Below are positions 24,723-33,049 of a stretch of DNA of 45,239 nucleotides, piece after piece. Within the stretch, counting starts at the first letter, position 1. Every line of letters starts with the position of its first letter. The notes beneath the pieces are model-generated. The model was not told the DNA's origin and ran no database searches. It saw nothing but the letters and a program-made list of their open reading frames with translations. Made by a program: the position numbers and the translations under genes. This DNA is from CAYJUM01 sp964478915 (GTDB lineage: Bacteria; Nitrospirota; Nitrospiria; Nitrospirales; Nitrospiraceae): positions 1 through 45,239 of the forward strand of contig CAYZKG010000003.1 in the NCBI GenBank assembly GCA_964478915.1, in the 5' to 3' direction.

Positions 24723-27016
24723 CCGCGCGCACAATAACACTTTTCGGGTTCTTGCTGGCGCTGGGGGCGATCTCCTGCAGTCACTTGACTGGTGAGGAGA
24801 TCGGACCAGTCACACAGAGCGCCATCCTCGATCGGATCGCCGTGAGCGAGCTCGCTGATCGGATTCGGATCGAGGTGGAGGGAGGCCACGCGTTGACCTA
24901 TTCCGTCTCCACCAGCGTGGTGCCTTCGAGCGTTACGGTAGAGTTACCCGGGCTCGCCAAGGGGGATGCCCTCCAACCCCTGGAGATCAACAAGCCGCCG
25001 CTGCTCCAGGTGGTCCCCATCGGGATATCCCAACCTCGGACGGCAGTGCAACTGGTGTTCGTGCTCTCGGCTCCGGTCAAACCCGAGATTCGCACCGAGC
25101 AGGGGCGGTTGATCGTCGAATTTGCCAAACAGATCGGCCCTGAGGTGGCGCGTGCGACTGCCGAGGAGCAACTGGAGGCCGACTCGTCCTCGACCCCAGC
25201 GCTGCAACCGCCTCCGGCCGGGGCCACTCCTGCTCGCACCCTGACCAAGGTTGAAGTCCAACGCGGAGACGGCGAAGTGACGGTGGTGATCCTCGGGGAC
25301 GGAGCGTTCACCTACGACGCGAGACCGCTCAACTCCAATCGCGTGATCGTGGACCTGGTCAATGTCGCCTCACCGATCCGCCTCCAGGTATTGCCAGTGG
25401 ATCATCCGGTGCTCAAGCAGATCAGGATCGGTCATCACTCGCACAAGGTGCGGTTGGTGTTGGACCTGCTCAAGCCGGTGAAATATAGCGTCCAAAGCGG
25501 AAGCGACCGTTTGGCTGTCCGCCTGATGGCCGCCGCGGAGCCCGAGCGGGCTGAAGAGCCGAGGCAGGCCGAGCCTCGGGAGCCCCAGGCGGCAAGTGCT
25601 GCCCAGGAGGACAAACGAGTCCGGTTCGTACCGGCCGGTCGCGTGCCGTTTCCGGAACGGCTTGCGCTGATCCAACAGACCCAACGCGCACAGGCGCCCG
25701 CGGCATCGGGCGGGAAAGCTGTGGTGCCGACGGACGAGTCAGGCGCGCCGCGCTACACGGGGCGACGGATCTCGTTGGACTTCCAGAACGCCGATATCGG
25801 CAATGTGCTGAGACTCATTGCCGAGGTGAGCGGGTTCAATATCGTCGTGGGGGAGGGTGTCAAGGCCAAAGTCACCATCCGGCTGGTGAGCGTCCCATGG
25901 GACCAGGCCTTGGAGATCCTCTTGCGCATGAACAATCTCGGGATGATCCGGGAAGGCTCCATCGTCTGGATCGATACGATGGCCAACATCGCCAGGCAGC
26001 AGGAGGAAGAGGCGAAGGTCAAGGAATCCAGAGTCAAGGCCGCGGATCTGGTCACCAAAGTCTTGTACGTGAAGAATGTCAGCGCCCAGGAAATTCAGCT
26101 CACCTTGCAAAAGTACCTGAGCCCTCGGGGGCAGCTCACGGTGAATCCGAGCACTAACACGCTGGTCATCCAGGACACGGAGACCAGTGTGGCGCAGTTC
26201 ACCAAGCTCGTGGACAACCTGGACATCGAAGTCCCTCAGGTCCAGATCGAGGCCAGGATCGTGCAGGCTGATACCGCGTACACTCGCTCACTGGGCATCC
26301 AGTGGGGTATTCAAAACCGGAACACGTTGCAGAGCGGCAACGCCGCCAGCTTGGTGAGCGGCAACGACGGCACTTTTGGGGCGCAGACCCCCCAGGGTGC
26401 CCAAGACGCGAATTTCCTCATCAATCTGCCTGCGGCCGTGTCCGGTATCGCGGCAATCCCAGCCGCGGGCTTTACGTTCGGACGACTCGCCCAGGACGGC
26501 ACCGCCCTGGATCTGCGCATCTCGGCCGGAGAGTTCCTCGGCTTGACAAAGGTGATAGCGGCCCCTAAGATCATCACGCTGGACAAGCGAGAGGCCAAGA
26601 TCGAGCAGGGAGAGTCCATCCCGTTCCAAACCACCTCCCTTCAGGGCACTCAGACCACCTTCGTGGATGCCAACCTCACCCTGCAGGTGACGCCCCAGAT
26701 CACCTACCAGGACCCGACCGCGGAGCGAAAGCTGGTGCTGCTGAAGATCAGGGCGACGCGGAACGCGGTCGGTGCCAGGAGCAACCCGGCTGGGCCGAGC
26801 ATCGATAAACGAGAGGCCACGACACAGGTCCTGGTTCGGGACGGCGAGACCACCGTCATCGGCGGGATTTTCGTGGATTCCCAGATCAACAACGTGGCGG
26901 GGATTCCGTTCCTGTCCCGTATCCCGGTGTTGGGATGGCTCTTCAAGAAGAAGGATGAGAACGTGGCCAAACAGGAACTGCTGATCTTTCTCACGCCCAC
27001 CATCGTCAAGAGCTAG
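24719..27016 (+). CDS. pilQ: Type IV pilus secretin PilQ
   Basis: Outer-membrane channel for the pilus. The 765-residue product has an N-terminal signal with a possible lipobox (GAISC, Cys20), two AMIN peptidoglycan-binding domains (about residues 30-125 and 175-275), a Pro/Ala/Glu-rich linker, the STN/N0 domain (ISLDFQNADIGNVLRLIAEV at about 350), an N1 domain, and the secretin core ending with GIPFLSRIPVLGWLFKKK and LLIFLTPTIV. It closes pilMNOPQ. Confidence 0.95.
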   Translation: MTARTITLFGFLLALGAISCSHLTGEEIGPVTQSAILDRIAVSELADRIRIEVEGGHALTYSVSTSVVPSSVTVELPGLAKGDALQPLEINKPPLLQVVPIGISQPRTAVQLVFVLSAPVKPEIRTEQGRLIVEFAKQIGPEVARATAEEQLEADSSSTPALQPPPAGATPARTLTKVEVQRGDGEVTVVILGDGAFTYDARPLNSNRVIVDLVNVASPIRLQVLPVDHPVLKQIRIGHHSHKVRLVLDLLKPVKYSVQSGSDRLAVRLMAAAEPERAEEPRQAEPREPQAASAAQEDKRVRFVPAGRVPFPERLALIQQTQRAQAPAASGGKAVVPTDESGAPRYTGRRISLDFQNADIGNVLRLIAEVSGFNIVVGEGVKAKVTIRLVSVPWDQALEILLRMNNLGMIREGSIVWIDTMANIARQQEEEAKVKESRVKAADLVTKVLYVKNVSAQEIQLTLQKYLSPRGQLTVNPSTNTLVIQDTETSVAQFTKLVDNLDIEVPQVQIEARIVQADTAYTRSLGIQWGIQNRNTLQSGNAASLVSGNDGTFGAQTPQGAQDANFLINLPAAVSGIAAIPAAGFTFGRLAQDGTALDLRISAGEFLGLTKVIAAPKIITLDKREAKIEQGESIPFQTTSLQGTQTTFVDANLTLQVTPQITYQDPTAERKLVLLKIRATRNAVGARSNPAGPSIDKREATTQVLVRDGETTVIGGIFVDSQINNVAGIPFLSRIPVLGWLFKKKDENVAKQELLIFLTPTIVKS

Positions 27017-27032
27017 CCCATTACGAATTGAC

Positions 27033-28193
27033 ATGCTGCGGTATCTGAATGCCGGCGAATCGCACGGCAAGTACCTGCTCGCCGTCCTGGAAGGTGTTCC
27101 GGCCGGATTGCCGCTGACCACCGAGATGGTCAACCATGATCTGGCCCGCCGACAGAAAGGGTACGGCCGCGGTGGCCGCATGCGGCTCGAGGAAGACCGC
27201 GTCGAATTCGCCTGCGGCGTCCGCAAGGGCAAGACCCTGGGAAATCCCATCGGCCTGATGATCGCCAACAAGGACTGGGAGAACTGGAAAGAGGTGATGG
27301 CGGTCGAGCCAGGCCCGGTTCCCCCTCAGAAGGTGGTCACGCGTCCGCGCCCCGGCCACGCCGATCTTGTCGGGGCCATCAAGTACGGTCACCGCGACAT
27401 CCGGAACGTGTTGGAGAAGGCCAGTGCCAGGGAGACCGCGATCCGCGTGGCGATAGGCGGGGTCGCGAAGGCTCTCCTGGCGCAGTTTGGCATGCGGGTC
27501 GTCAGCTACACGATGGAGATCGGCGGTGTGGCGGCGGGTCGGTGCGAGGACCCCATCGCGGCTTACGAACGGGCCGAAGCCTCTGACGTGCGATGTCCCG
27601 ATGAGAGGGCCGGTGCTGAGATGATCGAGCGAATCCGGACCGCGAAGCACCGGGGGGACACCCTGGGGGGGGTGTTCGAGGTCGTGGTGACCAATCCTCC
27701 CATTGGACTCGGCAGCTATGCGCAATGGGATCGGCGGCTCGGGGCGCGGCTGGCCATGGCGCTGATGAGCATCCAGGCGATGAAGGGCGTGGAGATCGGG
27801 ATGGGATTCGAAGCGGCGCGCCGGTTCGGATCCGAGGTGCATGACGAGATCTATTATGAACGGGGGGGGAAGGGATTCATCCGCAAGACCAACAACGCCG
27901 GAGGGCTCGAAGGCGGCATCACCAACGGCGAGCCGATCGTCCTTCGGGTGGCGATGAAACCGATCTCGACGCTGTACAGTCCGAAGAAAAGCGTGGACAT
28001 CGAGACCAAGGAGCCGTTCGATGCCACCGTGGAGCGATCGGACATCTGCACCGTCCCTGCCGCCGGCGTCGTCGGCGAAGCGGTCGTGGCCTTCGAGATG
28101 GCGAATGCGCTGGTCGAGAAGTTCGGCGGTGACAGCCTGGAAGAGATGAGACGGAATTTCGAGGCTTACCAGGCGTACGTGGACTCCTTTTGA
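27033..28193 (+). CDS. aroC: Chorismate synthase
   Basis: FMN-dependent last step of the shikimate pathway, converting EPSP to chorismate. The 386-residue product begins MLRYLNAGESHGKYLLAVLE (signature GESHG) and contains RPGHADLVGAIKYGHRDIRN, ASARETAIRVA, and the C-terminal KPISTL and RSDICTVPAAGVVGEA. Found 16 bases after pilQ, it forms a pair with aroB; shikimate genes next to pilMNOPQ are common. Confidence 0.97.
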   Translation: MLRYLNAGESHGKYLLAVLEGVPAGLPLTTEMVNHDLARRQKGYGRGGRMRLEEDRVEFACGVRKGKTLGNPIGLMIANKDWENWKEVMAVEPGPVPPQKVVTRPRPGHADLVGAIKYGHRDIRNVLEKASARETAIRVAIGGVAKALLAQFGMRVVSYTMEIGGVAAGRCEDPIAAYERAEASDVRCPDERAGAEMIERIRTAKHRGDTLGGVFEVVVTNPPIGLGSYAQWDRRLGARLAMALMSIQAMKGVEIGMGFEAARRFGSEVHDEIYYERGGKGFIRKTNNAGGLEGGITNGEPIVLRVAMKPISTLYSPKKSVDIETKEPFDATVERSDICTVPAAGVVGEAVVAFEMANALVEKFGGDSLEEMRRNFEAYQAYVDSF

Positions 28194-28205
28194 ATTCCTC
28201 GCGGT

Positions 28206-29306
28206 ATGACCGCCGTCCTAGAACAGTCTGTGAAGGTCTCCCTGGGCGATCGCAGCTACGACATCGTCATCAAGCCCGGCACGCTCACGGACGTCGGGAA
28301 GCGTCTCACCGACTTGGGACTGAGCGGCAAGGTGGCGCTGGTGACCGACGCCGTCGTGGGGCGGCTGTATGGTCAGAGGGTCATCCGGTCTCTCCGCGCC
28401 GCGGGCTTTGAGGCCCACACGATCACGATCCCAACGGGCGAACGGGCCAAGACGCTGCGCCACGTCTCGACGGTCCTCGATGCCCTGGCCAAACGGCGGT
28501 TCGAGCGGGGATCCGCGCTCATTGCGCTGGGCGGCGGGGTGGTCGGAGATCTCGCCGGCTTTGCTGCGGCGATCTATGTGCGAGGCATTCCGTTCATCCA
28601 AGTTCCGACCACGCTGGTGGCGCAGGTGGACTCCAGTGTCGGCGGAAAGACGGGGGTGAACCATCCTGTCGGCAAGAACCTGATCGGGGCGTTCCACCAG
28701 CCCCGTCTCGTCCTGATCGATCCGGAGTCGCTCCAGACCCTGCCGCGCCGTGAATGGGTCGCCGGCCTGGCCGAAGTGATCAAATACGGCATGATCGCCG
28801 ACGAGGGGCTGTTCGCTTATGTCGAACGGTCCATGGAGGCGTTGGTAAAAATGGAGCAGGAAGCGGTGGTCCGGATCATCACGCGATCCTGCCAGATAAA
28901 AGCGTCGGTCGTGTCGGCGGATGAGCACGAATCTGATCAACGCCGTATCCTCAATTACGGCCACACCGTCGGCCATGCGCTGGAGTCGCTCGGACGATAC
29001 CGTCGGCTGATCCATGGCGAAGCCGTGGCGATCGGCATGGTCCAGGAAGCGGCTCTGGCCCACGCGCTCGGCCTGTGCTCGGAAGACGTGGTGTCCCGGC
29101 AACGGGCAGTGGTTCGATCGGCCGGCCTGCCCGATGCGCTTCCGGATGTGGCGTTCACGGAGCTGTGGGACGCCATGCAGCACGACAAGAAAGTATCCAA
29201 GAGCCGAGTCTACTGCGTCTTTCCCGAGCGGATCGGCAAGGTCGTGATCGCGCCCCTGGATCGCGCGGCGTTCAAGCGGTGGTTCTTTGAGCAAAGGCAG
29301 CGGTGA
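28206..29306 (+). CDS. aroB: 3-dehydroquinate synthase
   Basis: NAD- and metal-dependent second step of the shikimate pathway. The 366-residue product has the NAD-binding GGGVVGDLAGFAAAIYVRG, the lysine-rich VGGKTGVNHPVGKNLIGAFH, and metal ligands in GLAEVIKYG (Glu), NYGHTVGHALE (His) and IHGEAVAIGM (His). It follows aroC by 12 bases and its stop overlaps the next gene by four (GTGA). Confidence 0.97.
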   Translation: MTAVLEQSVKVSLGDRSYDIVIKPGTLTDVGKRLTDLGLSGKVALVTDAVVGRLYGQRVIRSLRAAGFEAHTITIPTGERAKTLRHVSTVLDALAKRRFERGSALIALGGGVVGDLAGFAAAIYVRGIPFIQVPTTLVAQVDSSVGGKTGVNHPVGKNLIGAFHQPRLVLIDPESLQTLPRREWVAGLAEVIKYGMIADEGLFAYVERSMEALVKMEQEAVVRIITRSCQIKASVVSADEHESDQRRILNYGHTVGHALESLGRYRRLIHGEAVAIGMVQEAALAHALGLCSEDVVSRQRAVVRSAGLPDALPDVAFTELWDAMQHDKKVSKSRVYCVFPERIGKVVIAPLDRAAFKRWFFEQRQR

Positions 29307-30592
29307 AGATGGCTTCCAGACGAAATCAATCGGTCCAGGCCCTCGACCAGGCACTCCGGGAGAAGACCCGTGAAGTGGAACTGCTGCACCGGATCAGCGA
29401 GTCCATCAGCAGCACCCTGGATCTCGAATCCGTGCTCAAGCACATCGTTGATGTGGTCGTCGAGGTCACCAAGGCGGATGCCTGTCTGCTCTACCTCCTC
29501 TCGGACAGTCGGGAAGAACTGATCCTCCGCGCCTCGAAAAATCCGCATCCCAAACTGATCGGACGCATCACCATCGGGCTGGGCGAAGGCATCACCGGGT
29601 GGGTCGCCCGCGAGCGCACCCGCGTGGTGATTCCGAGTAACGCCAGTGACGATCCCCGGTTCAAGTTCTTCCACAACCTGCCGGAGGATCGCTACCAGGC
29701 CTTCGTCTCGGTTCCCATCATGGCGAAGAAGGAAGTCGTGGGAGTGATCAACGTGCAGCACAAACGCCCGAAACGGTACCGGCCCGATGAGTTGGCGCTG
29801 CTCTCCACGATTGCGAACCAGGTGGGCGGTGCCATCGAAAACGCCCGGCTGTACACCGAGATGAAGCGCAAGGCCTTACAGGTAGAAACCTTGTCGCAGG
29901 TATCCGAGACCGTGGCCTCCAACCGGCTGATCGAAGATGTCTTGCACCTCATCGTGACCATGACGGCTCAGATGATGAATTCGAAGATCTGCTCCATCAT
30001 GCTGTTGGATCCGCAAGGCGACGAACTGCGCATCGTGGCCACCCAGAGCCTGAGCGAGGAGTACCGCCGGAAACCCAGTCTCAAGGTGGGGCAGAGCATC
30101 AGTGGCCGGGCGGTGCAAGAGCGCCGGCCGATCATCGTGGCCGATGTCACCAGGGAGCGCGACTATATGTATCCCGACATTGCCCGGAAAGAAGGGCTGT
30201 GCTCGCTCCTGTCGGCTCCGATGATGATCCGGGACAAGGCCGTGGGCGTCATCAACAGTTACACCTCCGTTCCCCATACCTTCACGCCCGAAGAGGTCAA
30301 GGTCATGCAGGCTATCGCCAATCAGGCCGCGATCGCGATCGAGCATGCCACGCTTCAAGAAAAGTCCTTCGAGATGCAAGAAGCCCTGGCGGTCCGCAAG
30401 CTGGTGGAGCGGGCGAAAGGGTACCTGATGCGATCGAAAAAGCTCTCCGAAGAGGAGGCGTTTCGCCTGATGCAGCGCCAGAGCATGGATCTGAGAAAGT
30501 CGCTGCGCGAGATCGCCGAGGCCATTCTGCTGGCCGGCGAGATCGAGATGCGGGCGGAGGAAAAAAAGGCCTTGACACCCCTCGGGCCGTGA
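29303..30592 (+). CDS. GAF-GAF-ANTAR antitermination regulator
   Basis: Predicted cytosolic sensor that binds RNA. The 429-residue product has an N-terminal helical segment (residues 1-30), a first GAF domain (about 35-190), a second GAF domain (about 205-355) and a C-terminal ANTAR domain (about 370-420: RKLVERAKGYLMRSKKLSEE, AFRLMQRQSMDLRKSLREIA). ANTAR domains of NasR, AmiR and EutV bind paired six-base-loop hairpins and prevent transcription termination. There is no receiver or kinase domain, so the signal probably enters through the GAF domains; the ligand cannot be read from sequence. ATG 29309 is an alternative start. Candidate target hairpins begin 23 bases after its stop. Confidence 0.9.
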   Translation: MKMASRRNQSVQALDQALREKTREVELLHRISESISSTLDLESVLKHIVDVVVEVTKADACLLYLLSDSREELILRASKNPHPKLIGRITIGLGEGITGWVARERTRVVIPSNASDDPRFKFFHNLPEDRYQAFVSVPIMAKKEVVGVINVQHKRPKRYRPDELALLSTIANQVGGAIENARLYTEMKRKALQVETLSQVSETVASNRLIEDVLHLIVTMTAQMMNSKICSIMLLDPQGDELRIVATQSLSEEYRRKPSLKVGQSISGRAVQERRPIIVADVTRERDYMYPDIARKEGLCSLLSAPMMIRDKAVGVINSYTSVPHTFTPEEVKVMQAIANQAAIAIEHATLQEKSFEMQEALAVRKLVERAKGYLMRSKKLSEEEAFRLMQRQSMDLRKSLREIAEAILLAGEIEMRAEEKKALTPLGP

Positions 30593-30601
30593 TGCTATAG
30601 A
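30572..30601 (+). promoter_or_regulatory. Sigma70 promoter for the ANTAR-controlled leader
   Basis: TTGACA at 30572-30577 and TATAGA at 30596-30601 are separated by 18 bases, with an extended TG before the -10 (TGCTATAGA). It lies in the last codons of the ANTAR gene. A start near 30608 would place the first hairpin at the very 5' end of the transcript, so the leader can be made apart from the upstream operon. Confidence 0.7.
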
Positions 30602-30614
30602 GTCCGCGCGGCAG

Positions 30615-30659
30615 GGAGACAACGACGTCTCCGGAAGCAGGGAACGGACAATGGTGTCC
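30615..30659 (+). promoter_or_regulatory. ANTAR-type target, unit A (two six-base-loop hairpins)
   Basis: First hairpin: GGAGAC (30615-30620), loop AACGAC, GTCTCC (30627-30632). Second hairpin: GGAC (30646-30649), loop AATGGT, GTCC (30656-30659). Both loops have A at position 1 and G at position 4, the conserved bases of ANTAR targets. The 3' arm of the second hairpin is also the 5' arm of the terminator that follows, so the two folds exclude each other. Confidence 0.78.
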
Positions 30660-30691
30660 TCGCTCCGCAAGGAGCCGAGGACATTTTTTTT
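30655..30691 (+). terminator. Intrinsic terminator A
   Basis: TGTCCTCG (30655-30662) pairs with CGAGGACA (30676-30683); inside are CTCC, a GCAA tetraloop and GGAG, with one bulged C. Eight Ts follow (30684-30691). It is a strong terminator placed before any coding sequence of the next operon. Confidence 0.88.
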
Positions 30692-30724
30692 GGCTGATGA
30701 GTGCGGTCAGCACGTGAACGCGGG

Positions 30725-30764
30725 CCGATAAGGGGGTCGGTCCGCGGTCTGGCAAGGGCGCCAG
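30725..30764 (+). promoter_or_regulatory. ANTAR-type target, unit B (two six-base-loop hairpins)
   Basis: First hairpin: CCGAT (30725-30729), loop AAGGGG, GTCGG (30736-30740), with one U-G pair. Second hairpin: CTGGC (30749-30753), loop AAGGGC, GCCAG (30760-30764). Both loops keep A1 and G4. The second hairpin overlaps the 5' arm of terminator B, repeating the arrangement of unit A in the same leader. Confidence 0.75.
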
Positions 30765-30819
30765 CACGGTCGAGAGAGCTTCCAGTGGAGTCTCGCTCTC
30801 GAGTGCTGGCGCCTTTTTT
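30757..30819 (+). terminator. Intrinsic terminator B
   Basis: GGCGCCAGCAC (30757-30767) pairs with GTGCTGGCGCC (30803-30813), extended inward by TCGAGAG/CTCTCGA across a two-base bulge. Six Ts follow (30814-30819). It is the second terminator in series before the cyanase-like ORF. Confidence 0.87.
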
Positions 30820-30820
30820 A

Positions 30821-31087
30821 TTGCTCAGTACAGGACAGGGGTCGGCTTGCCGGGGCCTTCTACGGACCGACTTTCCTCACACCACCGATCCGTTCAAGTA
30901 CCGGCTCCTCGAAGTCATCGGCGTGTACGGAGATGCGCTCTGCGAGATGGCCAACGAGATGTTCGGCGACGGCATCATGAGCGCCATCGATTTTACGATC
31001 GATATGGAGCGCGTCACCGGTAGCCAGGGCGAAGCCCGGTGCAAAATTGCCTTGAACGGGAAGTGGCTGGAGTATAAAACATTTTAA
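30821..31087 (+). CDS. Cyanase catalytic-domain protein lacking the N-terminal domain
   Basis: Matches the C-terminal half of cyanate hydratase CynS (cyanate plus bicarbonate to ammonia and CO2): TTDPFKYRLLEVIGVYGDAL, then MFGDGIMSAIDFTIDME and LNGKWLEYKTF at the end. The catalytic Arg and Glu (YRLLE) and Ser (MSAIDF) are present. The roughly 75-residue helical N-terminal domain of normal CynS (about 155 residues) is missing: the frame begins immediately after terminator B. The only start after the terminator is TTG 30821, with no ribosome binding site, so the start is unsure. It ends two bases before nadE, which also lacks a binding site, suggesting coupled translation. It may be a decayed gene or a domain-only protein. 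Confidence 0.6.
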   Translation: MLSTGQGSACRGLLRTDFPHTTDPFKYRLLEVIGVYGDALCEMANEMFGDGIMSAIDFTIDMERVTGSQGEARCKIALNGKWLEYKTF

Positions 31088-31089
31088 CC

Positions 31090-32868
31090 ATGCGCACCTT
31101 CCGCATCGCCATGGTCCAGATGAACCCCACCGTGGGGGATCTGGACGGCAATGTCCGGCGGATCACGGGCTGGCTCAAGGAAGCCCGGAAGGCCAGAGTT
31201 GACCTGGCTGTGTTCCCTGAGCTGGCCATCACGGGGTACCCGCCTGAGGACCTCCTGCTCAAACCGCGCTTCATCGAGGACAACCGGCGGGCCCTCCAGG
31301 AGGTCGCCCGCCGGTGCCGGAGCGTGGCGGCCGTCGTGGGGTACGTGGGACAAGGCAGCATCTCCGAGCTGACGGCCGACCATCCCATGGTGGTCCCGGC
31401 AGGCCGGCATGAGCTGTACAACTCGGCCGCCATCATCGCCGATGGTCGCCTAGTGACCACGTACTGCAAGCTGTACCTGCCGAACTACGGCGTCTTCGAT
31501 GAGAGCCGGTATTTTCATCCCGGTCGGCGCATTCCGATCGTGGTGCTGAACGGGACCGCCTTGGGGGTGAATATCTGCGAGGACATCTGGTTTCCGGAAG
31601 GTCCCACCCGGGCACAGGCTGCCGCCGGGGCCGAGGTGATCGTCAATATCAACGCGTCACCTTTTCACATCGGCAAGAGCCGGTTCAGGGAGCAGATGCT
31701 TGCCACGCGGGCCAGAGAGAACGGCGCCATCGTTACCTATACCAACATGGTGGGCGGGCAGGATGAGCTCGTCTTTGACGGCAACAGCCTGATTCTGGAT
31801 CAGGCCGGGGAGATGATCCTGCGTGGGAAGGCCTTCGAGGAAGATCTCCTCGTGGCCGATCTGAATGTGGCGGCGGTCGCCCGTTCCCGGGTCGGACCGT
31901 CCCGCAAGAAATGGGCGGGCGCTCGGACTTCCGTGGAGCGCATCGTGATCTCGACCTCCTCCGCGGCCAAGAGTCGGGCACGCCTGGTTCCCTCCGAGAG
32001 CACCCTATTGGATCCGCTCGAAGAGGTGTACCGGGCCCTGGTGCTGGGCGTACGGGACTATGTTCGGAAGAACCGGTTCAAGGAGGTCGTGATCGGCTTG
32101 AGCGGAGGCGTCGACTCGGCGTTGACGGCCGTCATCGCCGTGGATGCGCTCGGCGCGGGCCATGTGCGAGGGGTGTTCATGCCCTCTCCCTATACCTCCC
32201 GGGAGAGCCGCGAGGATGTGCTGGAGCTGGTTCGGCGCTTGGGCGTCCGGCTCCGGACCATTCCGATTACGGCCACATTCAAATCCTATCTCCGCATGTT
32301 GTCCGGGGCGTTCCAAGGGCGGCGTCCTGATGAGACCGAAGAGAACATTCAGGCGCGGATCCGTGGAAACATCCTCATGGGCCTGTCGAACAAGTTCGGC
32401 TACCTCGTCCTGACCACGGGCAACAAGAGTGAAATGAGCGTCGGCTACGCGACGCTCTATGGCGATATGGCCGGAGGGTTCGCCGCCATCAAGGACGTGC
32501 CGAAAACGATGGTGTATGATCTCGCCCGCTTCCGGAATCGGTGCAGCGAGGCCGGAGCCCCCGTCATTCCCAAGCGGATTCTGGAGCGGGCTCCGTCGGC
32601 GGAGCTCAAGCCGAACCAGAAAGACGAAGACTCCTTGCCTCCCTATGCGATCTTGGACCCGATCTTGAAAGCATACGTGGAAGAGGATCGCGCTCCGGAA
32701 GAGATCGTGGACATGGGGTTCGACCGGGACACCGTGGCTCGAGTGATCGCCATGGTGGACCGCAGCGAGTACAAGCGGCGGCAGGCGCCGATCGGCATCA
32801 AGATTACCCATCGAGCCTTCGGTAAGGACCGCCGCATGCCGATCACCAACGGCTATCAGCATGTGTAA
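31090..32868 (+). CDS. nadE: Glutamine-dependent NAD+ synthetase
   Basis: Final step of NAD synthesis, amidating deaminated NAD with ammonia taken from glutamine. The 592-residue product has an N-terminal nitrilase-type glutaminase domain (residues 1-270) with the catalytic Glu in FPELAITGYPPEDLLL, Lys in CKLYLPNYGVFDE and Cys in GVNICEDIWFPEGP, and a C-terminal ATP-pyrophosphatase domain with IGLSGGVDSALTAV (about 335-350) and TTGNKSEMSVGYATLYGDMA. ATG 31090 has no clear ribosome binding site and follows the cyanase-like ORF by two bases. As the only glutamine-using biosynthetic enzyme here, it fits a nitrogen-responsive operon. Confidence 0.96.
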   Translation: MRTFRIAMVQMNPTVGDLDGNVRRITGWLKEARKARVDLAVFPELAITGYPPEDLLLKPRFIEDNRRALQEVARRCRSVAAVVGYVGQGSISELTADHPMVVPAGRHELYNSAAIIADGRLVTTYCKLYLPNYGVFDESRYFHPGRRIPIVVLNGTALGVNICEDIWFPEGPTRAQAAAGAEVIVNINASPFHIGKSRFREQMLATRARENGAIVTYTNMVGGQDELVFDGNSLILDQAGEMILRGKAFEEDLLVADLNVAAVARSRVGPSRKKWAGARTSVERIVISTSSAAKSRARLVPSESTLLDPLEEVYRALVLGVRDYVRKNRFKEVVIGLSGGVDSALTAVIAVDALGAGHVRGVFMPSPYTSRESREDVLELVRRLGVRLRTIPITATFKSYLRMLSGAFQGRRPDETEENIQARIRGNILMGLSNKFGYLVLTTGNKSEMSVGYATLYGDMAGGFAAIKDVPKTMVYDLARFRNRCSEAGAPVIPKRILERAPSAELKPNQKDEDSLPPYAILDPILKAYVEEDRAPEEIVDMGFDRDTVARVIAMVDRSEYKRRQAPIGIKITHRAFGKDRRMPITNGYQHV

Positions 32869-32981
32869 GCGCAGCGAGCGACCAGGCAAGAGACGGCTTC
32901 GACCTTTATGCGGCCAGACCAGGAAATAGATGGGCCGCGACCATAGTGCGGCACGGAGCTTCGTCGGCACAGATGATGGTT

Positions 32982-33000
32982 TAGCGAGAATGGATCGCTA
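32982..33000 (+). other. Small hairpin upstream of amt
   Basis: TAGCGA (32982-32987) and TCGCTA (32995-33000) enclose a seven-base loop GAATGGA. It sits in the 181-base nadE-amt gap. The loop is one base longer than an ANTAR loop and no terminator follows, so its role is unknown. Nothing else recognizable is in the gap apart from the AGGAGG site at about 33039. Confidence 0.35.
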
Positions 33001-33049
33001 GAACGTCGGCGCGCCGCAGACGACCTAAGACAACTGACAGGAGGACATC

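Noticed and set aside
30701..30820. Extension of the cyanase-like ORF upstream through terminator B
   Set aside because: It overlaps the regulatory hairpins and gives an Arg-rich sequence unlike the cyanase N-terminal domain.
32950..32966. Sigma54-like sequence CGGCAC-N5-TTCG upstream of the first amt
   Set aside because: The essential GC of the -12 element is missing.
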